From Lojkania enalia (taxonomy: Eukaryota; Ascomycota; Dothideomycetes; Pleosporales): 64,000 nt of DNA. The notes under the pieces were generated by a model, which was not told the DNA's origin, made no database searches, and saw nothing but the letters and a program-made list of their open reading frames with translations. The position numbers and the translations under genes were made by a program. Of this stretch, positions 12,055-24,297 are shown piece after piece; position 1 is the stretch's first letter; the number at the start of each line of letters is the position of its first letter. The stretch is from positions 111,887-175,886 of the forward strand of contig ML986659.1 of the NCBI GenBank assembly GCA_010094045.1, given 5' to 3'.

Positions 12055-12203
12055 TGCCGCTTATTAGGCAGCATCGACTGCTAAGGGAAATATTGATGTA
12101 TTGAAGGAGGGTAAGTGGCCTGCCTCGCTAGAAGCTGGCAATGGCGAGACTATATAGGCCTGAAAACAGACCAACTATAATAGGATAGTAGAAACATGTG
12201 ACA
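12055..12203 (+). repeat. Solo arm of the TIR element family
   Basis: A single ~149-bp copy of the arm found at 8322, 8881, 32319 and 33041. It runs from TGCCGCTTATTAGGCAGC to AGTAGAAACATGTGACA and is in the same orientation as the two left arms. I found no inverted partner within about 2 kb downstream. It may be a deletion derivative of the element. Confidence 0.7.
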
Positions 12204-14763
12204 TAAACCATGCGACAAGTGGAGCCACCCCTAACGCTTTTATCCTTATTCGTACTAGTAGAACTTCATCGGTTGGCATTTATGAGGGAATTAAATTGCA
12301 CCAGAATTAAGCATTGCAAGCGAGATAGCAGCAAGTCCTGTGGTCCTTTATATTAAGTCTTAGAATTGGTCGAATTGGACCCCTGTCTCCAGATAGTGAA
12401 TCCAGCTTGCATTGTAATACTTTTGGTGAATCTCCATCCTAGAGACCTTCGATAACATCCGTGATAATCAATTTGACCCATAAGACACCTTCAGCTCTTT
12501 AGTAGATTTAAGGACACACGTTACCAAAGAATGTCTAAGTGGTGCAATACGGTGAAAATTCATGGCGTGAGGCTATATAATATACTATTCTATTATTCAA
12601 ATGCATGCGGGTGTCGCCTTTCATACGATTATGCATGGTGAATCCAGGATGATATCAAAAAAAAAGGTCAACCAAAACATTCTCTCGCCCACCAATTAGA
12701 CATGGAGTAGCCCGGTTGTTTTGCCATCGGCCATTTAAATAAGTGAGTTAAAATAAGTCAAGAAAGTCGCATGGTTTTGGTAGAATCCTTAACTCTGTTC
12801 ATCTACGGTATTAATGAATAGATCTATGTTAGTTGGCCCTTTGTACTGCTGAACGGTGTGTTTCAATACGGCTTAGAGATAAGCAAGAAGCCATCAATGG
12901 TGCTCAGCATAGTCAATCAACATCGCTCAACGAATGGCAGAAGTTCCTCGCACTGGCAAGAAGTTGGAATAGGATGCGTTGCAGAAGACCTTCGATACAT
13001 ATCTGTTATTCTTTGCCTCAGAATGCGAATTAGAAATCACCAGTTATCCATTGATTTAGCGAGTTATTCCGACTCAGGCATTAATAAGTCTGAGCGTTGG
13101 GAACAGCAACGACGATTTCTGGGGGCTTATTTACCACTGATTTAGAAGATGCCGTTTCAGTATCGCAACCTCTTAATAAAAGATACGGTATCCAAATAGA
13201 GCAATTTAAATATAACTCTATACGCTGTTTCAAATTGCTGTGACCTTTCTTCATGGTTGGGTAAGAAAAGACTTTGTAGTATTCCTATATCACCCTTTCC
13301 TATCAGCTATGATACATTATAGGAAAAACTTTGGGAATCTACGCGCTCTGATAGATGCTATGAGTTGTTTTTAATGACATCAGTTAGTGTTCTAGATATC
13401 TCAACTGAGCTAATGCCTTGATGTGAAACCAGGAGGTTTGCAAACCTTGTGATGCCGTGTGAATTTCACCAGATAATATATGCGGGATGGCCGCTTGTAC
13501 CTTTTCGTAACCATCGTCCTCGGAACCAGAGAAGAGATATATGTCCATATGATATACATAGAGATGACCTTTGAATTGAAGAGGATATTCGAGGGATGAA
13601 GGAATATTACCGACGAGCTAGAGCATATGCAGACAAACACAAATTTTCCCAAACTTGCCAGTTAATGAACCAAGTCCAGACAAGCCACTCGCTCCCCGGC
13701 AAGTGTACACCAATATCTTCTTTTCATCGAGGAATTAGGTGAATTCCTCGCTCAGCAATATAGATATCCTCGAGTGGAACTTTAGGACACACGGGAGTTT
13801 ATCCGTGGCGCCCAGCCTACTAGCAGTGACAATATTCTAAGCGATGAGACTAGTGTGGATGTAATTTCTACCACGATGTGGCCTACCACCAATACCACCT
13901 CTACGATCACGAACTTGTATGTTGTAGACGTCATTCATTTGGTTCACAATGGTAATAAAACTTTACCTCAACATTTCGTACATGACAGGATATGCGTTAA
14001 ACTTAATCCTGCAAAAGATAAAGATGTAAGAGTTAACTGGAGTTCTTTAGGTTTTGTTAACCAAAAAATAAAGTGAAGTTTTCGCCGGAGCAGAACGGGC
14101 TGACATGGATGCTGACAGTAATAGACGGTTTCCACATAGTCATTGTCAATAATATAGAGGTACAAATTGTTTTAGTAAGACAATACTAACAAAGCGAAAT
14201 ACGGGTGGATTATACGCCTCTGCCTACTATGGTTTAAAAAAGCTCCTCACTAGTTTTCATCGTCATGAAGAATAATCGCTGAAAGTGGTTTTTACCCCGT
14301 AGAACCTGAGATGACTAAGGCCACAGAGAGTGCTATGCTAGGTTGCACTCAACCATCGACCTTTGAACAGCCTTACAATATCATTCGAACGTGTTCTTTC
14401 TAGACATCGAACAGAAAGGATACAATGCAGATCGATAAGATCCTTCCTTTAGGGAGACTAAGAAATATGTTCTATACCCATCCTATTAGCTTGTCTTCTA
14501 TTTACAGCTCCCCACAAAAGCTCTGGGAGCTTTGCTTCCACTTTAAACTACCCATATTAGCCAATAGGAGGCGTCCACTCCCAAAGTTGCAGTCACAACC
14601 GCCCTATAGGGTTCTACTGTACTGCTCGTTCCGGAACTACCACGTTATTCTTGTGCATCCGCTAGAACCACACCAGACATAAGTGGGGTACTCTAAATGA
14701 CCATAAATGGCACATAGTCGTGCATTAGCAATCCCCCTGATACTCTATATATTCTATATGTAT
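12204..14763. other. No supportable gene; decayed intergenic sequence
   Basis: Short open stretches occur (for example 12858-13145 and 13855-14076 on the plus strand), but none shows a motif, splice structure or composition that I can defend as coding. The sequence is of mixed composition and looks like decayed DNA. No repeat with a partner elsewhere in the window was seen here. Confidence 0.4.
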
Positions 14764-14938
14764 GCTCAGGTCACGTGCCTGGTCAGCTGTGCAGCCCTTG
14801 ACTAAGCAGTCTCATGTACTATATATTCTCCAGCCGTGCCTTGACCGAGAGGTCAAGGGACATCATCAATACATCCACCTATACCACCCTATACAGTCTC
14901 CACCCCCTCCTGCTTATACTATATGCAGAGTTATATGG
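14764..14938 (+). repeat. Dispersed ~170-bp repeat, copy A
   Basis: Runs from GCTCAGGTCACGTGCCTGG to GAGTTATATGG and matches 28318-28487 on the opposite strand at most positions. It contains a perfect 8-bp hairpin, CCTTGACC-GAGA-GGTCAAGG (14839-14858), and a TATATATTC stretch. A solo LTR or miniature element is possible. No target-site duplication was established. Confidence 0.7.
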
Positions 14939-16217
14939 ATATTTCTAGCCGTTAGCACACTCTGGTACCCCTACCTTTCACCCATCATGGTACGAATGAT
15001 GAGCTCATATCGATGGCGCCTGATTTTAGAAAAGTCTATTAGTCACACGATTTCCTCCTTTGATCTTACTTGGCGATTTGTATGAACTTCTCTTCACATA
15101 ACTAATAAGATATTCAACAGACTGGTGTCAGTCCCAAAGCCTTGAAAATATCTTGGGGCCAGGAGGTGGGCGTTCGTCAAAAGCGAAAGTCCGGGCTAGG
15201 CAATTCTTGCATTCTCTTCGATAATCTGGGCAATTATTAAATGGATGATTGGACAGACTGCGAGGCAGTCACCTCGCAAATGAGTGACGGGCTCCAAAGA
15301 CCGGGTATTAGTTGCTTGAAGTACTCCACTGACCCATATTCTCACTGTCAGCAGCATGGGTGCAGTCCATAATCCTTAAACCCGCGCACTTCAATTTGGA
15401 TATCGGCTCACACTAAGGGCCACAGAGTCTCGCGTGGCTTTTACCACCTCGCTACAAATTTGTATGTATAGTAATAAGCATGCCAAAAAGGTATTATCAC
15501 TCGACCTGCTGCAGTGTTGTTGCTTCTTCAACGGTGAATACTCATTCCTGCTGCCCCATTTTGAGCTTTGATGTAATAGCTTACCGTAGATATCATTATG
15601 CACATGCTTTCATAGTGGCACGTTTATCCAAAACTCAAGTCTCGGTTTCGTCGATACAGACAGGCTAGTTGGCTAGTAAATAATGAGTTGTATCATAAAA
15701 GACTACCCAAATAGCTATTCAATGCCTAGTTCATGGGAAATTTTAGACTATAATTAACTAGCGAAGTTGGGCCATTTCCGGATGTAACTGATTAGTAAAG
15801 AAAACGATAGTGTCTCCCTTTTGAATCGCGCATATCATGATGCATCTACTCATATCCTATCTCTAACGTTATCTTCTTATCCCGGCTCCTGAGAGACTCC
15901 TGACTTTATTTCCGCATGCTTACTAAGGACTGCCTTGTAACAAACTTGCGGAAAAGTGGCGTGATTTGAACTCGTATAGCTGTTAGCGACGTTGCAGATT
16001 TTGCGAAGGCACTTTAGAGGACGTTTCTAGGAGCCTAAACGCCTCAATGACTCACATTAGGTCTTATGGATGCAAGAAACGACAGTTAAAATGAAATAGT
16101 GACGAATGTCAGGGGCGGGCATTACCTGGTTTTCGAACGAGATATAAGGAGCCGGTCATTTGTTTTACCGCTACACAAATCTAGAAACCACGTTCTATAT
16201 TCTTACTACTTTGAGGC
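14939..16217. other. No gene seen
   Basis: No defensible coding sequence, RNA gene or repeat. Short ORFs near 15390-15670 on both strands overlap one another and lack motifs. Confidence 0.4.
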
Positions 16218-16450
16218 ATGATCTACCTAGTATTCATCCCTGCTCTAGCCCTTGTGGGTGTGGGAATCCCAGCAGCCTCTGGGGCATATATCCTCGACAT
16301 TAGGTACGATGTAATGGGCATTAATCCGAGTGGCTTCAATGAAGCATACTTTATGATTAATTACATTGTCCATTACAGATCATCGTAGGCGGCGCTAGAG
16401 CAAGCTCTTCGGCCCCTTGCATTTCGCACAACCACAGAATAATGCTGTGA
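16218..16450 (+). pseudogene. 5' remnant of a secreted FAD-dependent oxidoreductase (GMC-like)
   Basis: ATG at 16218 starts a signal-peptide-like sequence (MIYLVFIPALALVGVG, then IPAASGA). Removing a GT..AG intron at 16311-16378 joins it in frame as IRYDIIVGGARASS, which has the form of the beta-alpha-beta FAD-binding start (YDyIIVGGGtAG) of GMC-type and related secreted flavoproteins. The second and third glycines are partly lost, and the frame ends in TGA at 16448-16450 after about 55 residues. A full enzyme would need some 550 residues, and nothing downstream continues it. The TF gene on the other strand starts its 3' end at 16757. Confidence 0.5.
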
Positions 16451-16756
16451 TATCTTCCCCCCCTTTTTTTCTTTAAAAAAAACAAACATTCGAACTACAT
16501 CTTACACTTCTATTGGATTGCCTTAATATTCTTCCATCTTATATCTGAAGAGTGAGATTGATCCATTAGAACGTTAGTTGCCGATTGATTAACATAATCA
16601 GGATCGTCGTAGCGTACACATATAATAAATATCATCTCACGAGAAATATAACATGAATTAATAGGTATGTTAACGAATCAAGAAGTATCTCATGCGTTAA
16701 TAAGGCGTCCGCGATATAACTAAATGGCAAAAGCAAGAAAGAGAATATATCAGTAA

Positions 16757-18490
16757 TCATAACGCGGAGTCAAAATTTGGCGGAAATGATCTCACAGGTT
16801 CGGGGGTAGTAAAAGATGTGGCTTGATTCACAGCGAGAGCGCAAGAGGTACTTCTCCACTGCTCACATTCGTCTTCAGGCGAAACCAGGTTGATGAGCTT
16901 CTGTGGGGATGATGTCGACACCCCTAGCTTCGTGAGCTTCTCCTGTAGAATATTAACCACCGTCGGATTACCGCCCCTAAATGAGCCGAGTAGGGTCGAT
17001 AGCGAGTGTATTAAATCTCTAGGTCCGATGCTGAAGTGAGAGTCGCGATTAATGGCGGGGACGCAAATCATAACGTCCGCTAGAGAATTCGCAATATCAA
17101 ACAGCTTCGTTTCCTAGCGCTGATGAGCATTCATTCATCGCATGACGGGAGTCCTACCATTCCAGGCCCGTGAGCTTCAAGGCTTTCCCTGGATAAGCTA
17201 GTCAGGTATGAAAGAACGTCCTTAGCAACTTTCGCCGGGAAAGAGAACGAAAATTCGTGGTCCGGGTCTGTAGAGCTCATGCTGGTCACTTCTAAAGCCT
17301 TTTGCCACAAGAAAATCCTCATCCATTGCTGGGTCATTGATATATCAGCACGTTGCAACTCATTCTCAAGGTTTTTAGATGCGACATCATCGTTAAGTTG
17401 CTTCTGCGCAAGCGTAAGGGCGCGACGAGCGCCTGATCGCTCCACGGTAACTGTTGTATCTAGAAGACTAAAAAGGCGACAGAGCTGGAGGAAAGCAGGG
17501 GTGATTGAACCATCATGTAGGTCTCCAAGAGCTGGCAAGTCAGGAGCGCGTTTCAATGCAGTGGGGACGTCGTGCTGGATAGAGTGAGCTCTAATCTCTG
17601 TCAGCCCCGCTAGAATACTATCAGGTTTCTCAGTACCTCTCGGTGATGAACAGTAACCAGTATATTCTTAGGTGATATTGTTGCTTCTCGAGGTTCATTG
17701 GCTCGTAGTGAGAGACTTTGTATAGGCCAAGAATATGTGCTTTTGTGATAGCTTCGCCGAGTAGTACGGTAGAGGATGTCATGCGGCCAATATCTGCAGA
17801 GTAGACGTGCAAGAAGAAGCTACTTAGTAAGGAACATATGGTCACTTTCTCCATGTGATCATATGCGTTCATGGCTTTTCTAGCCTCGTCCTCAAAACGT
17901 GCGCTGGAGACACAGTAAGGTTCATCGACTGGACTCTTCGGCTGTGCGTCAATCTGAAATTGACTTATAGTAGCGGCGCAAATAGCTGCCGCAAGACCGT
18001 ATGCCTGCATATCCTCCTGATGGGTAATAAGACGCGCAAGGAGGGCATCGGAGTCGACGACTGGCCATATAGGGTATCCCCTAGCCTGGTATATATCCAA
18101 GTAATGGGAGATGCACGATATTGATATCCTGGTAGGTTCTTTCCCGGGTGTAGGGAACGCGGCACCGGGCGCGATATCAGGCCATCCCAACTCTAAGTCA
18201 TTAGATTCGTGAAAATGTTCAAGTGGGGATTCATGGCTTGCATCCTCCAGACTTGTCTCACTGTTGCTCCTTCCTTTCTCTTCATTAGCTTTGCTGCATT
18301 CCTGGATTCTTCTGATGGCCTCTTCAGTAGTGCGTCGTGGTCCTTTCGGCCCTGATTTGCCATGCGTTTTGAGATACGTACATGCCCAAGACGCGGCAAG
18401 GCATCGCGAACAAGGCTTATTCCCGTCACAGCGAACCTTGCGTACTGAGCATGGGTCACACGCTCTACGGGTACCCTTTCGTGGACCCAT
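16757..18490 (-). CDS. Zn2Cys6 fungal transcription factor
   Basis: Three exons give a 547-residue protein: 18490-17637, 17590-17158 and 17113-16757, with introns of 46 and 44 nt. The N-terminus carries the binuclear zinc cluster CX2CX6CX5CX2CX6C (Cys 11, 14, 21, 27, 30 and 37) with the usual basic surroundings, followed by a linker SGPKGPRR. The middle matches the fungal-specific TF homology domain (LLGEAITKAHILGLY, then LRIYWLLFITERAHSIQHD across intron 1). Intron 2 joins HGPGM to ETKLFDIANSLADV, restoring a typical C-terminal stretch. The splice sites are supported by the unbroken frame and family-like text at both joins. Such proteins act in the nucleus, often on pathway genes for carbon use or secondary metabolism. 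No cluster lies next to it, so the target is unknown. It appears intact although it sits among decayed DNA. Confidence 0.85.
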
Positions 18491-19567
18491 TGCCGGTCAA
18501 GCAGATGGATCTTAGTGGCCAGCGAATTTTGCCCACGGAGCACCCGGAGAGGTGGAACCAGCCTAATTCCTCATCGTAAAACCCTCCACCAACCAGGTGC
18601 GACGCAATGAGTATGAGGCTCGAGATGCGCTAATGGTATCGCCGGGAGAGGGCTCGGAAGATAAGGAGGGCTCTGATTCGTATGTAATAGTGTTGCTGTG
18701 CGTTGCGAACTGTTGTCGTCAAATAAAAGTTGGACACAAGTGACGCCGAGCTGCCAAGGTGGGGACGATGCCTAAATGCGGGGGCACTTCGGAGCCCATT
18801 CAGCGAGCCAATCACAGCTTTGTGAATGGACTTGTACTCGAGGGCTTTCAGTGTGCATTCATTTTTCATATGGGACTGTATGTCGTTCCATGGACGAAGT
18901 TAACTCTTAAGGTTCAGCTGATTCAGGTCGCTAGGACAGCGCTAGTCAGGCTGCCAGATTCCACAAGTCCCGAAACATGGTCTAATTTCTATTCATTCTA
19001 AGCCACTAATCTCCATCGACTAGCCACTACCAGTAGCTTACTGGCATCCATTTGAGAAGGTATGCCGTCCTCTATTACTTCCTAAATGGGCGCAGAAAGA
19101 GCACATGTTTCACTTGTGTCCTTCGGCAACCTTCAAGAGCTATCAGAGGCGTAGGTTCGAGATGAAAACGACATAACATATTAGGTTGAGAAAAAGCCAC
19201 AGACACGAGAAAAAAGTCAGAGAACAAGCAACTTTTAGATTTCTAGGCCTATTGCCATAAGCCTTTAGAGACTGAGACGGACAACAATGGCACTATACAT
19301 ATTGTACAAAAGTGTGATACATTGAGTGGAGTCAATCAATTCGCATGAACCAGATATACCATCCAGGAACGCCATCTCAAGCATTAAGTTATAGCTGCCG
19401 CAGTATCCAGCGAAAAAGGAAAGGTATATACACTACTGTAGACCGAGTCCGAATCGTAGGCTAGTATGTACCGGTTGGTGTTGCAAACGTAAGCAGAATG
19501 GAGTGGCAGAAGTCTCCATCGATAGGTAGATTGGAGAATTTTGCTCCGGAGATTCGTGAGCGGGTGT
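18491..19567. other. Intergenic; TF promoter side and F-box 3' side
   Basis: No gene seen. It contains the upstream region of the Zn2Cys6 gene and the region beyond the 3' end of the F-box-like gene. No recognisable regulatory motif was singled out. Confidence 0.4.
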
Positions 19568-20593
19568 TCAAGATTGCTTGGCCGGCTGCCCTGCTTCTCT
19601 AAAGCACCATAGACAAATGCTATGGGAGACAATGGGAATGCCGCAAATACACTCCTCAGGGTCAGGCTCCCTCAACTTGGCAATAATCTTCTCTTCCTTT
19701 TGGTAGCATTTGAGGCATAGCCATCTGTTGAGGTACCTCTCTCGCAACGAGCAACAGCAATGTCCGATAGTTCGTCTCTTATCAAAACATCTTTGACATA
19801 ACATCCTTTTTCGTTTTTCGGTGATTTCCCAAAACGCCTTTGTAACCGGAGAGGGGTGAGGTGAGTCGGATGAGAACGAGAACTTAAGGGGGCCCGCGCC
19901 TAGATTGGTATCAATGATTTCGTCTATAGATATTGGTGCCGCGTATACATTCGATTCTAGTGGAATGTCAAGAATGCCTTGGTCATGATGCGAAGTTTGT
20001 TGACACTCTGGATTGAGTCCCCAGGATTCTGCGTTCTTCACGCCAAGGTGCTCGGGGCTTAAAATTCCCATTTCGGGCTCGCTAAGCAAGGCAAAACCGC
20101 TGAAATTGGGCAATTCGTCTGGTTCGTCCGGCGGCTGATAGATACTTCGATAGACGCAGTGGATTCTGCATTCATCGCAAGTATTAACCCCGCACGATAT
20201 ACAAGGCTGTGTCTCCACATTTCGGTTTACCTGCTCGGTGCCACACAGCGCGTGTTCCTGGCATTCATAGTCGTAGAAGTAATGGGATTTTCGATGGCTA
20301 GCTCCTCGGATGCGAATACCCCGACCATCACATTTCAAGAGCTTTAGAAGGCTTATTCGGCTCTCATTCCGGGGGAATATAGCTTTGTATGTGGCCTTTG
20401 ACGAGACGGCCAGAGAGCACAGATCCTTCGGAAAGAGGTGGGAAGCGATGGATTGCAATATACCGTATTGTCCAAGTATTTGTGTAAGGCGGCAGTTCTG
20501 GGTCGAGGACTTGTTGGTAACTACTTTCGGGCTGCTGATAGCTACTTTCTTAGGATACACAGGTACCGGCGCATCTATCCTTTTTCTTTTCAT
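19568..20593 (-). CDS. F-box-like cysteine-rich protein
   Basis: Single exon, 341 residues from the ATG at 20593 (MKRKRIDAPVPVYPKK). The upstream in-frame TTG is not a plausible start. Residues about 30-75 read as an F-box-like helix set (LQSIASHLFPKDLCSLAVSS). It is followed by three Cys-rich clusters of probable zinc sites: CGTEQVNRNVETQPCISCG with CDEC, MLCQRCFDKRRTIGHCCCS with LCLKC, and ECICGIPIVSHSICLWC near the end. The N-terminus is basic and could be a nuclear signal. F-box proteins usually link a substrate to an SCF ubiquitin ligase through Skp1; here that role is inferred from the F-box-like segment alone. The combination of a weak F-box with Cys clusters is common in lineage-expanded fungal proteins of unknown target. 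Confidence 0.7.
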   Translation of the reverse strand: MKRKRIDAPVPVYPKKVAISSPKVVTNKSSTQNCRLTQILGQYGILQSIASHLFPKDLCSLAVSSKATYKAIFPRNESRISLLKLLKCDGRGIRIRGASHRKSHYFYDYECQEHALCGTEQVNRNVETQPCISCGVNTCDECRIHCVYRSIYQPPDEPDELPNFSGFALLSEPEMGILSPEHLGVKNAESWGLNPECQQTSHHDQGILDIPLESNVYAAPISIDEIIDTNLGAGPLKFSFSSDSPHPSPVTKAFWEITEKRKRMLCQRCFDKRRTIGHCCCSLRERYLNRWLCLKCYQKEEKIIAKLREPDPEECICGIPIVSHSICLWCFREAGQPAKQS

Positions 20594-22173
20594 GGTACCT
20601 ATCAAGTCTCGAAAGCGCCAGGAAGTAGAATGCCAGTGCGAAATCTCAGAACGTGGAGCGCCGCCCTATGTCCTATCTTCGATGGCGCATGAAAGCATGC
20701 CACGTGAAGGAGCAGTACTTTCTATGCGCGACCAGCTGCGCGCCGTTTTGACGGGTGATGAAAGCGCGATGCTGGAATAGGGCGTATCTAGGGTAAAGAA
20801 GCAGTATTTAGCGATGGGCTGAAGTTGGATAATTTAGTATTTGAACGAGAGCGTCCCTTTGAACAATATTCTGGCGGATGGTTTTCGACAGGGACGAAAA
20901 TGCAGAGAGCCCAGAAATGCCTCAAAATTTCGAATTCTAAGCAGCCCAACCTTTTTCTCAATACAGCACGAAATACATTATAGTATGCGGTAAACGAAAG
21001 AAGATGCCTCTCACGGCGAAGCGGCGAATCGCAAGAGTATCAAGGCATAGATAGCCACGGAATGGTGGTCATCCGGGCACGCTTTAGGAACAGAATTTTC
21101 ACCTACATTCTCGGCCAATTCTCGTGCTCACGTCCTCAGCGCATCTATAGCACCTCACTTGAGACGGTCTCCCGGAATTTCCGATCTAAATCCATGGCCG
21201 TCGAGCAGTAAAGAACGACAACGAGTGAGCAAGAAAATTTTTCGGAAGGACTCGGAGGACGGCGGGTCTTGGTTCGGCACGGGGGCGGAGTGACGGAAAC
21301 TCTTGCACCTGCCGAATTGCCGATATGAACGCTAGGCTTTTCTTTTTACCACTTATGAAAACTTTCGATCCCTATCTATGTATTGTTGAGCGCTTTGCAA
21401 GTTTCGTAGAGCAGAGAATCCTTCCGATGAGCGGTCCGTATTATGTAATACATGACTCATCACATTGGCTGTTTAAGGAACATGCCTCGGTTCATGGTGT
21501 TCATCCCAACACGAGGGCTTTTATTTTGGGCGCCTCATGCCTCTAAGTGTCGCGTGGAACAGTCGCGGCGTGTATCTCGGACGCCTAGAATCGATGTTAA
21601 ATTTTCAACTTAATGCCAAAGAATAAGGATCCTGCCTACAGGGTAAACTTCAGATATCCTGGTGTATTGAATAAAATAAGCATTCGGTAGGGTGCTGAAT
21701 GTACGTTGAGTCAGATTTGATGGAGTTCCGATGGCCTTCACGGGTTTATCATTTACATGCACTCATGGTATAAAGGAAAGGATGAGAAGGCATTCATGGC
21801 CTCGGGTCTATGCTTCTGGACATAGCCTATCTACAGCATTCGGACATCCTACAGATGGGGCCAAGAGCGGGGCTGAGTTTGTGCAACGAATAACGACCAA
21901 CCGCAGCAGATTTACATTTGGCCTTTCGTGCATAAAGTCCAACATAGAGTCTCCAAACTCCGGTACGTGGCCTAATTACGTGATTCTGTCATTTTGGATT
22001 CTTATTGCCTCGTCTACCTCATGTCTTTGTGATTCCGATATAAGAACTGCGATAATGGAGGTTGCATGGTACCCCTGGGAGTGCTAACATATCATCTGTC
22101 CACTGCATTCACTCATTGAATACCTTGCACTCCCGACTTCTCAGCAGAATACTCCGCGCCGTCTGACAAAACC
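20594..22173. other. No supportable gene
   Basis: Contains the promoter side of the F-box-like gene, which overlaps no other credible ORF, and a GC-richer stretch near 21000-21310. The 118-codon open stretch at 21731-22087 lacks any motif in either strand's reading. Probably decayed DNA. Confidence 0.4.
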
Positions 22174-22343
22174 ATGGTTTCATTCAAGTCTCTTATTTTG
22201 GTTGCTGTTATCAGTTGTGCGACAGCTGAGCCATGTGTGCCATACTTCCCCTTGCTCTTCTGGTAAAAATGGATGTGGGAAGCTGAGTGCTGTGCTTTTG
22301 TAGTCTTGCAGCCTGCCAAAACATGCTAACTTGCATTGCCTAG
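22174..22343 (+). CDS. Candidate mini secreted cysteine-rich peptide
   Basis: ATG at 22174 begins a good signal-peptide sequence (MVSFKSLILVAVISCATA), followed by a short mature part. A 41-nt GTAAAA..TTGTAG intron (22263-22303) restores the frame and gives 42 residues in all. The mature region of about 23 residues has four cysteines (EPC.., LFC.., AAC.., LTC..). Without the intron the frame stops at the TAA overlapping the donor site. The length is at the lower limit of credibility. The surroundings are decayed DNA, so this could equally be a surviving first exon of a larger lost gene. Confidence 0.3.
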
Positions 22344-22666
22344 AGACCTCCCGGCCAATCATCGAACAGTCATCGATGGCATCCCCAAATGGTGGAAACT
22401 ACGCTCAAATTCAACGGTGCGATCATTACCAAAGATGGTTATAACAGCCTAAGGGAGTCTCGTAAAGAAGAATTTGGGCAGAAATATCGTGGCTAATATA
22501 CATGTATATATAGCCGTTCTGCTAGGGCACGAGGTGAATGTGGAAGCCCCTCGCACTCCGATGCTGAAAAGTCGCAAGTAGTCAGTAGCACATTATCCAT
22601 CTAGAGAGCATTTTACCCGTAGACACTATGGGTGCTAGAGTACATGCAGCCATAACCTAGTACTAA

Positions 22667-22963
22667 TGGTCGATAGCATCACAGAAAACTTTGGAATTCT
22701 TCCGCAAGCACATCCTAGAAGTGAATCTTGCATCCAACCGCACCTTGGATAGTACGCTTGAGGCAACTGAGCGCCATGCTGATCTTTGCAGCAATTGCGC
22801 CGACTTCCAGAACACAGACCTTCATGCTTTCTTGTATTCGTTTCTTAAACGCTTGATTTGGCAATGGCTGAATAAGGATTTAAAGTTCGCGTATGGTGCA
22901 AGCGCTTGCACGGCAGCATGCATTTTAGAGCGTTTCGTCGGGTACAAATCATCCGTTGAATGA
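22667..22963 (+). pseudogene. Gene fragment, possibly N-terminal part of a HET-like protein
   Basis: An open plus-strand stretch of 98 codons without an ATG. It reads as credible protein: FFRKHILEVNLASNRTLDS, then RHADLCSNCADFQNTDLHAF, then FAYGASACTAACILERFVGY, ending in TGA. The spacing of LCxxC, a DLHAF-like segment and a later Cys-containing helix recalls the region that precedes the HET domain in fungal heterokaryon-incompatibility proteins. The HET domain itself is absent downstream. I treat it as an orphan fragment, and the family assignment is tentative. Confidence 0.3.
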
Positions 22964-24297
22964 ATCACTGTTGCTTTCTTAAACTTGTGGGAATGGTTAG
23001 ATGAATTGATTTGACATACCCTCAACGCCGATGTACCCGATATGCCAAATTCCTCATCCACATCTACCCAGCCTTCTGATCGTATCGCTGATCAGATGGT
23101 TTGCCTCAGAGCTGTCTGCTCATAGTCTAGAGCTTCACACACACATGTGTTAGCTATGCTTTAGAACATAGACGCTATTTGATGAATTTTATTATACCTC
23201 CCCCACCTACCAAATGACAGATATGCGCCCACAATACGCCTAGGTGTGAACTGTAGAAGGATAATTTGATTATTGCCGTTGATGAGCAGTCACAATTCTA
23301 GATCAACGATAATATCACCATGGCAGAAGAATAGAGATATCCTAGCCACATTTCCTTTTTTAGGATGTGATCTTCGGTAACTAGGCATGTTGCGGGCCAT
23401 TTATGACTTGCACATTTGCAGCTAACATGTAGAACACTAGATCTCTCCTTGCTTATCATATTAATAGGCGTTATGACTAAGTTCTTGAAACAACTCAAAT
23501 GGGATCGCACGTGTGCGAAAGCTGCGAACCGACCCCGTTTTGGAGTTCCGGATCACGCTAATGCCAGATGGCAGGGTTCATACCGGAGACCATGTATTCA
23601 TCAATCGATGATAATACGATATCGCCTGTTATCTTGATAACTAATTGCAGTGGGCAAGGATCATTCAAAATTTACATACAGCCAGATGACACGGATAATG
23701 GCACGGCAACTAGAAGGCAAATGTAAGGCATTAACAGTGTTTGCCTCTTTTGTACCACCCGACCGTTGAAAAGCTGGGGATCGTATCTGTGCTTACATTT
23801 ACGGGCCGCTCTCGCCGCTGCATCTCGCCACCGCATCTTGCTCCATGCCACGTCGGAGTTTTATGCTTTTGCCCAGTACGGCTAATACGGTATGTTAACG
23901 TCGTTGATACCTAGGTCTTTCAAACGTTTAGGTAGGTGTCGCAATGTATGCCCGATATTTTTTTTATTTTAACAGCCTATTCACAACCCCTGAAAAACCG
24001 TGGTCCTCAACCAACTTCCAAGGTAAGCGGAAGTACGAACTCTAGGTCCTGGATTATGCTACGGCACATTCGGGGTACGTTTGTGATAATTGGCTGATGT
24101 GTTTCAGACATCGTATTCAAGCTGCATCAAGCAGAGGAGAATTAGGTTCATAAATTCTCGGTTCGTAAGCGAAAATTTCGCTGATGCACGCGGATAAAAC
24201 GTGACATTGAGCGGCCCGTAGAGACCAGGGCCACCATGCAATGTGAGCCTGTGAGCTGGGAGAAAAAGGCGACTGCGACGCCCAGTCTGGGCTAAGC
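22964..24297. other. No gene seen
   Basis: No defensible ORF or repeat partner. It includes the sequence beyond the O-methyltransferase stop codon. Confidence 0.4.

Noticed and set aside
20310..20780. 156-codon plus-strand ORF
   Set aside because: It is antisense to the F-box-like gene, whose Cys clusters and F-box text are far more convincing.
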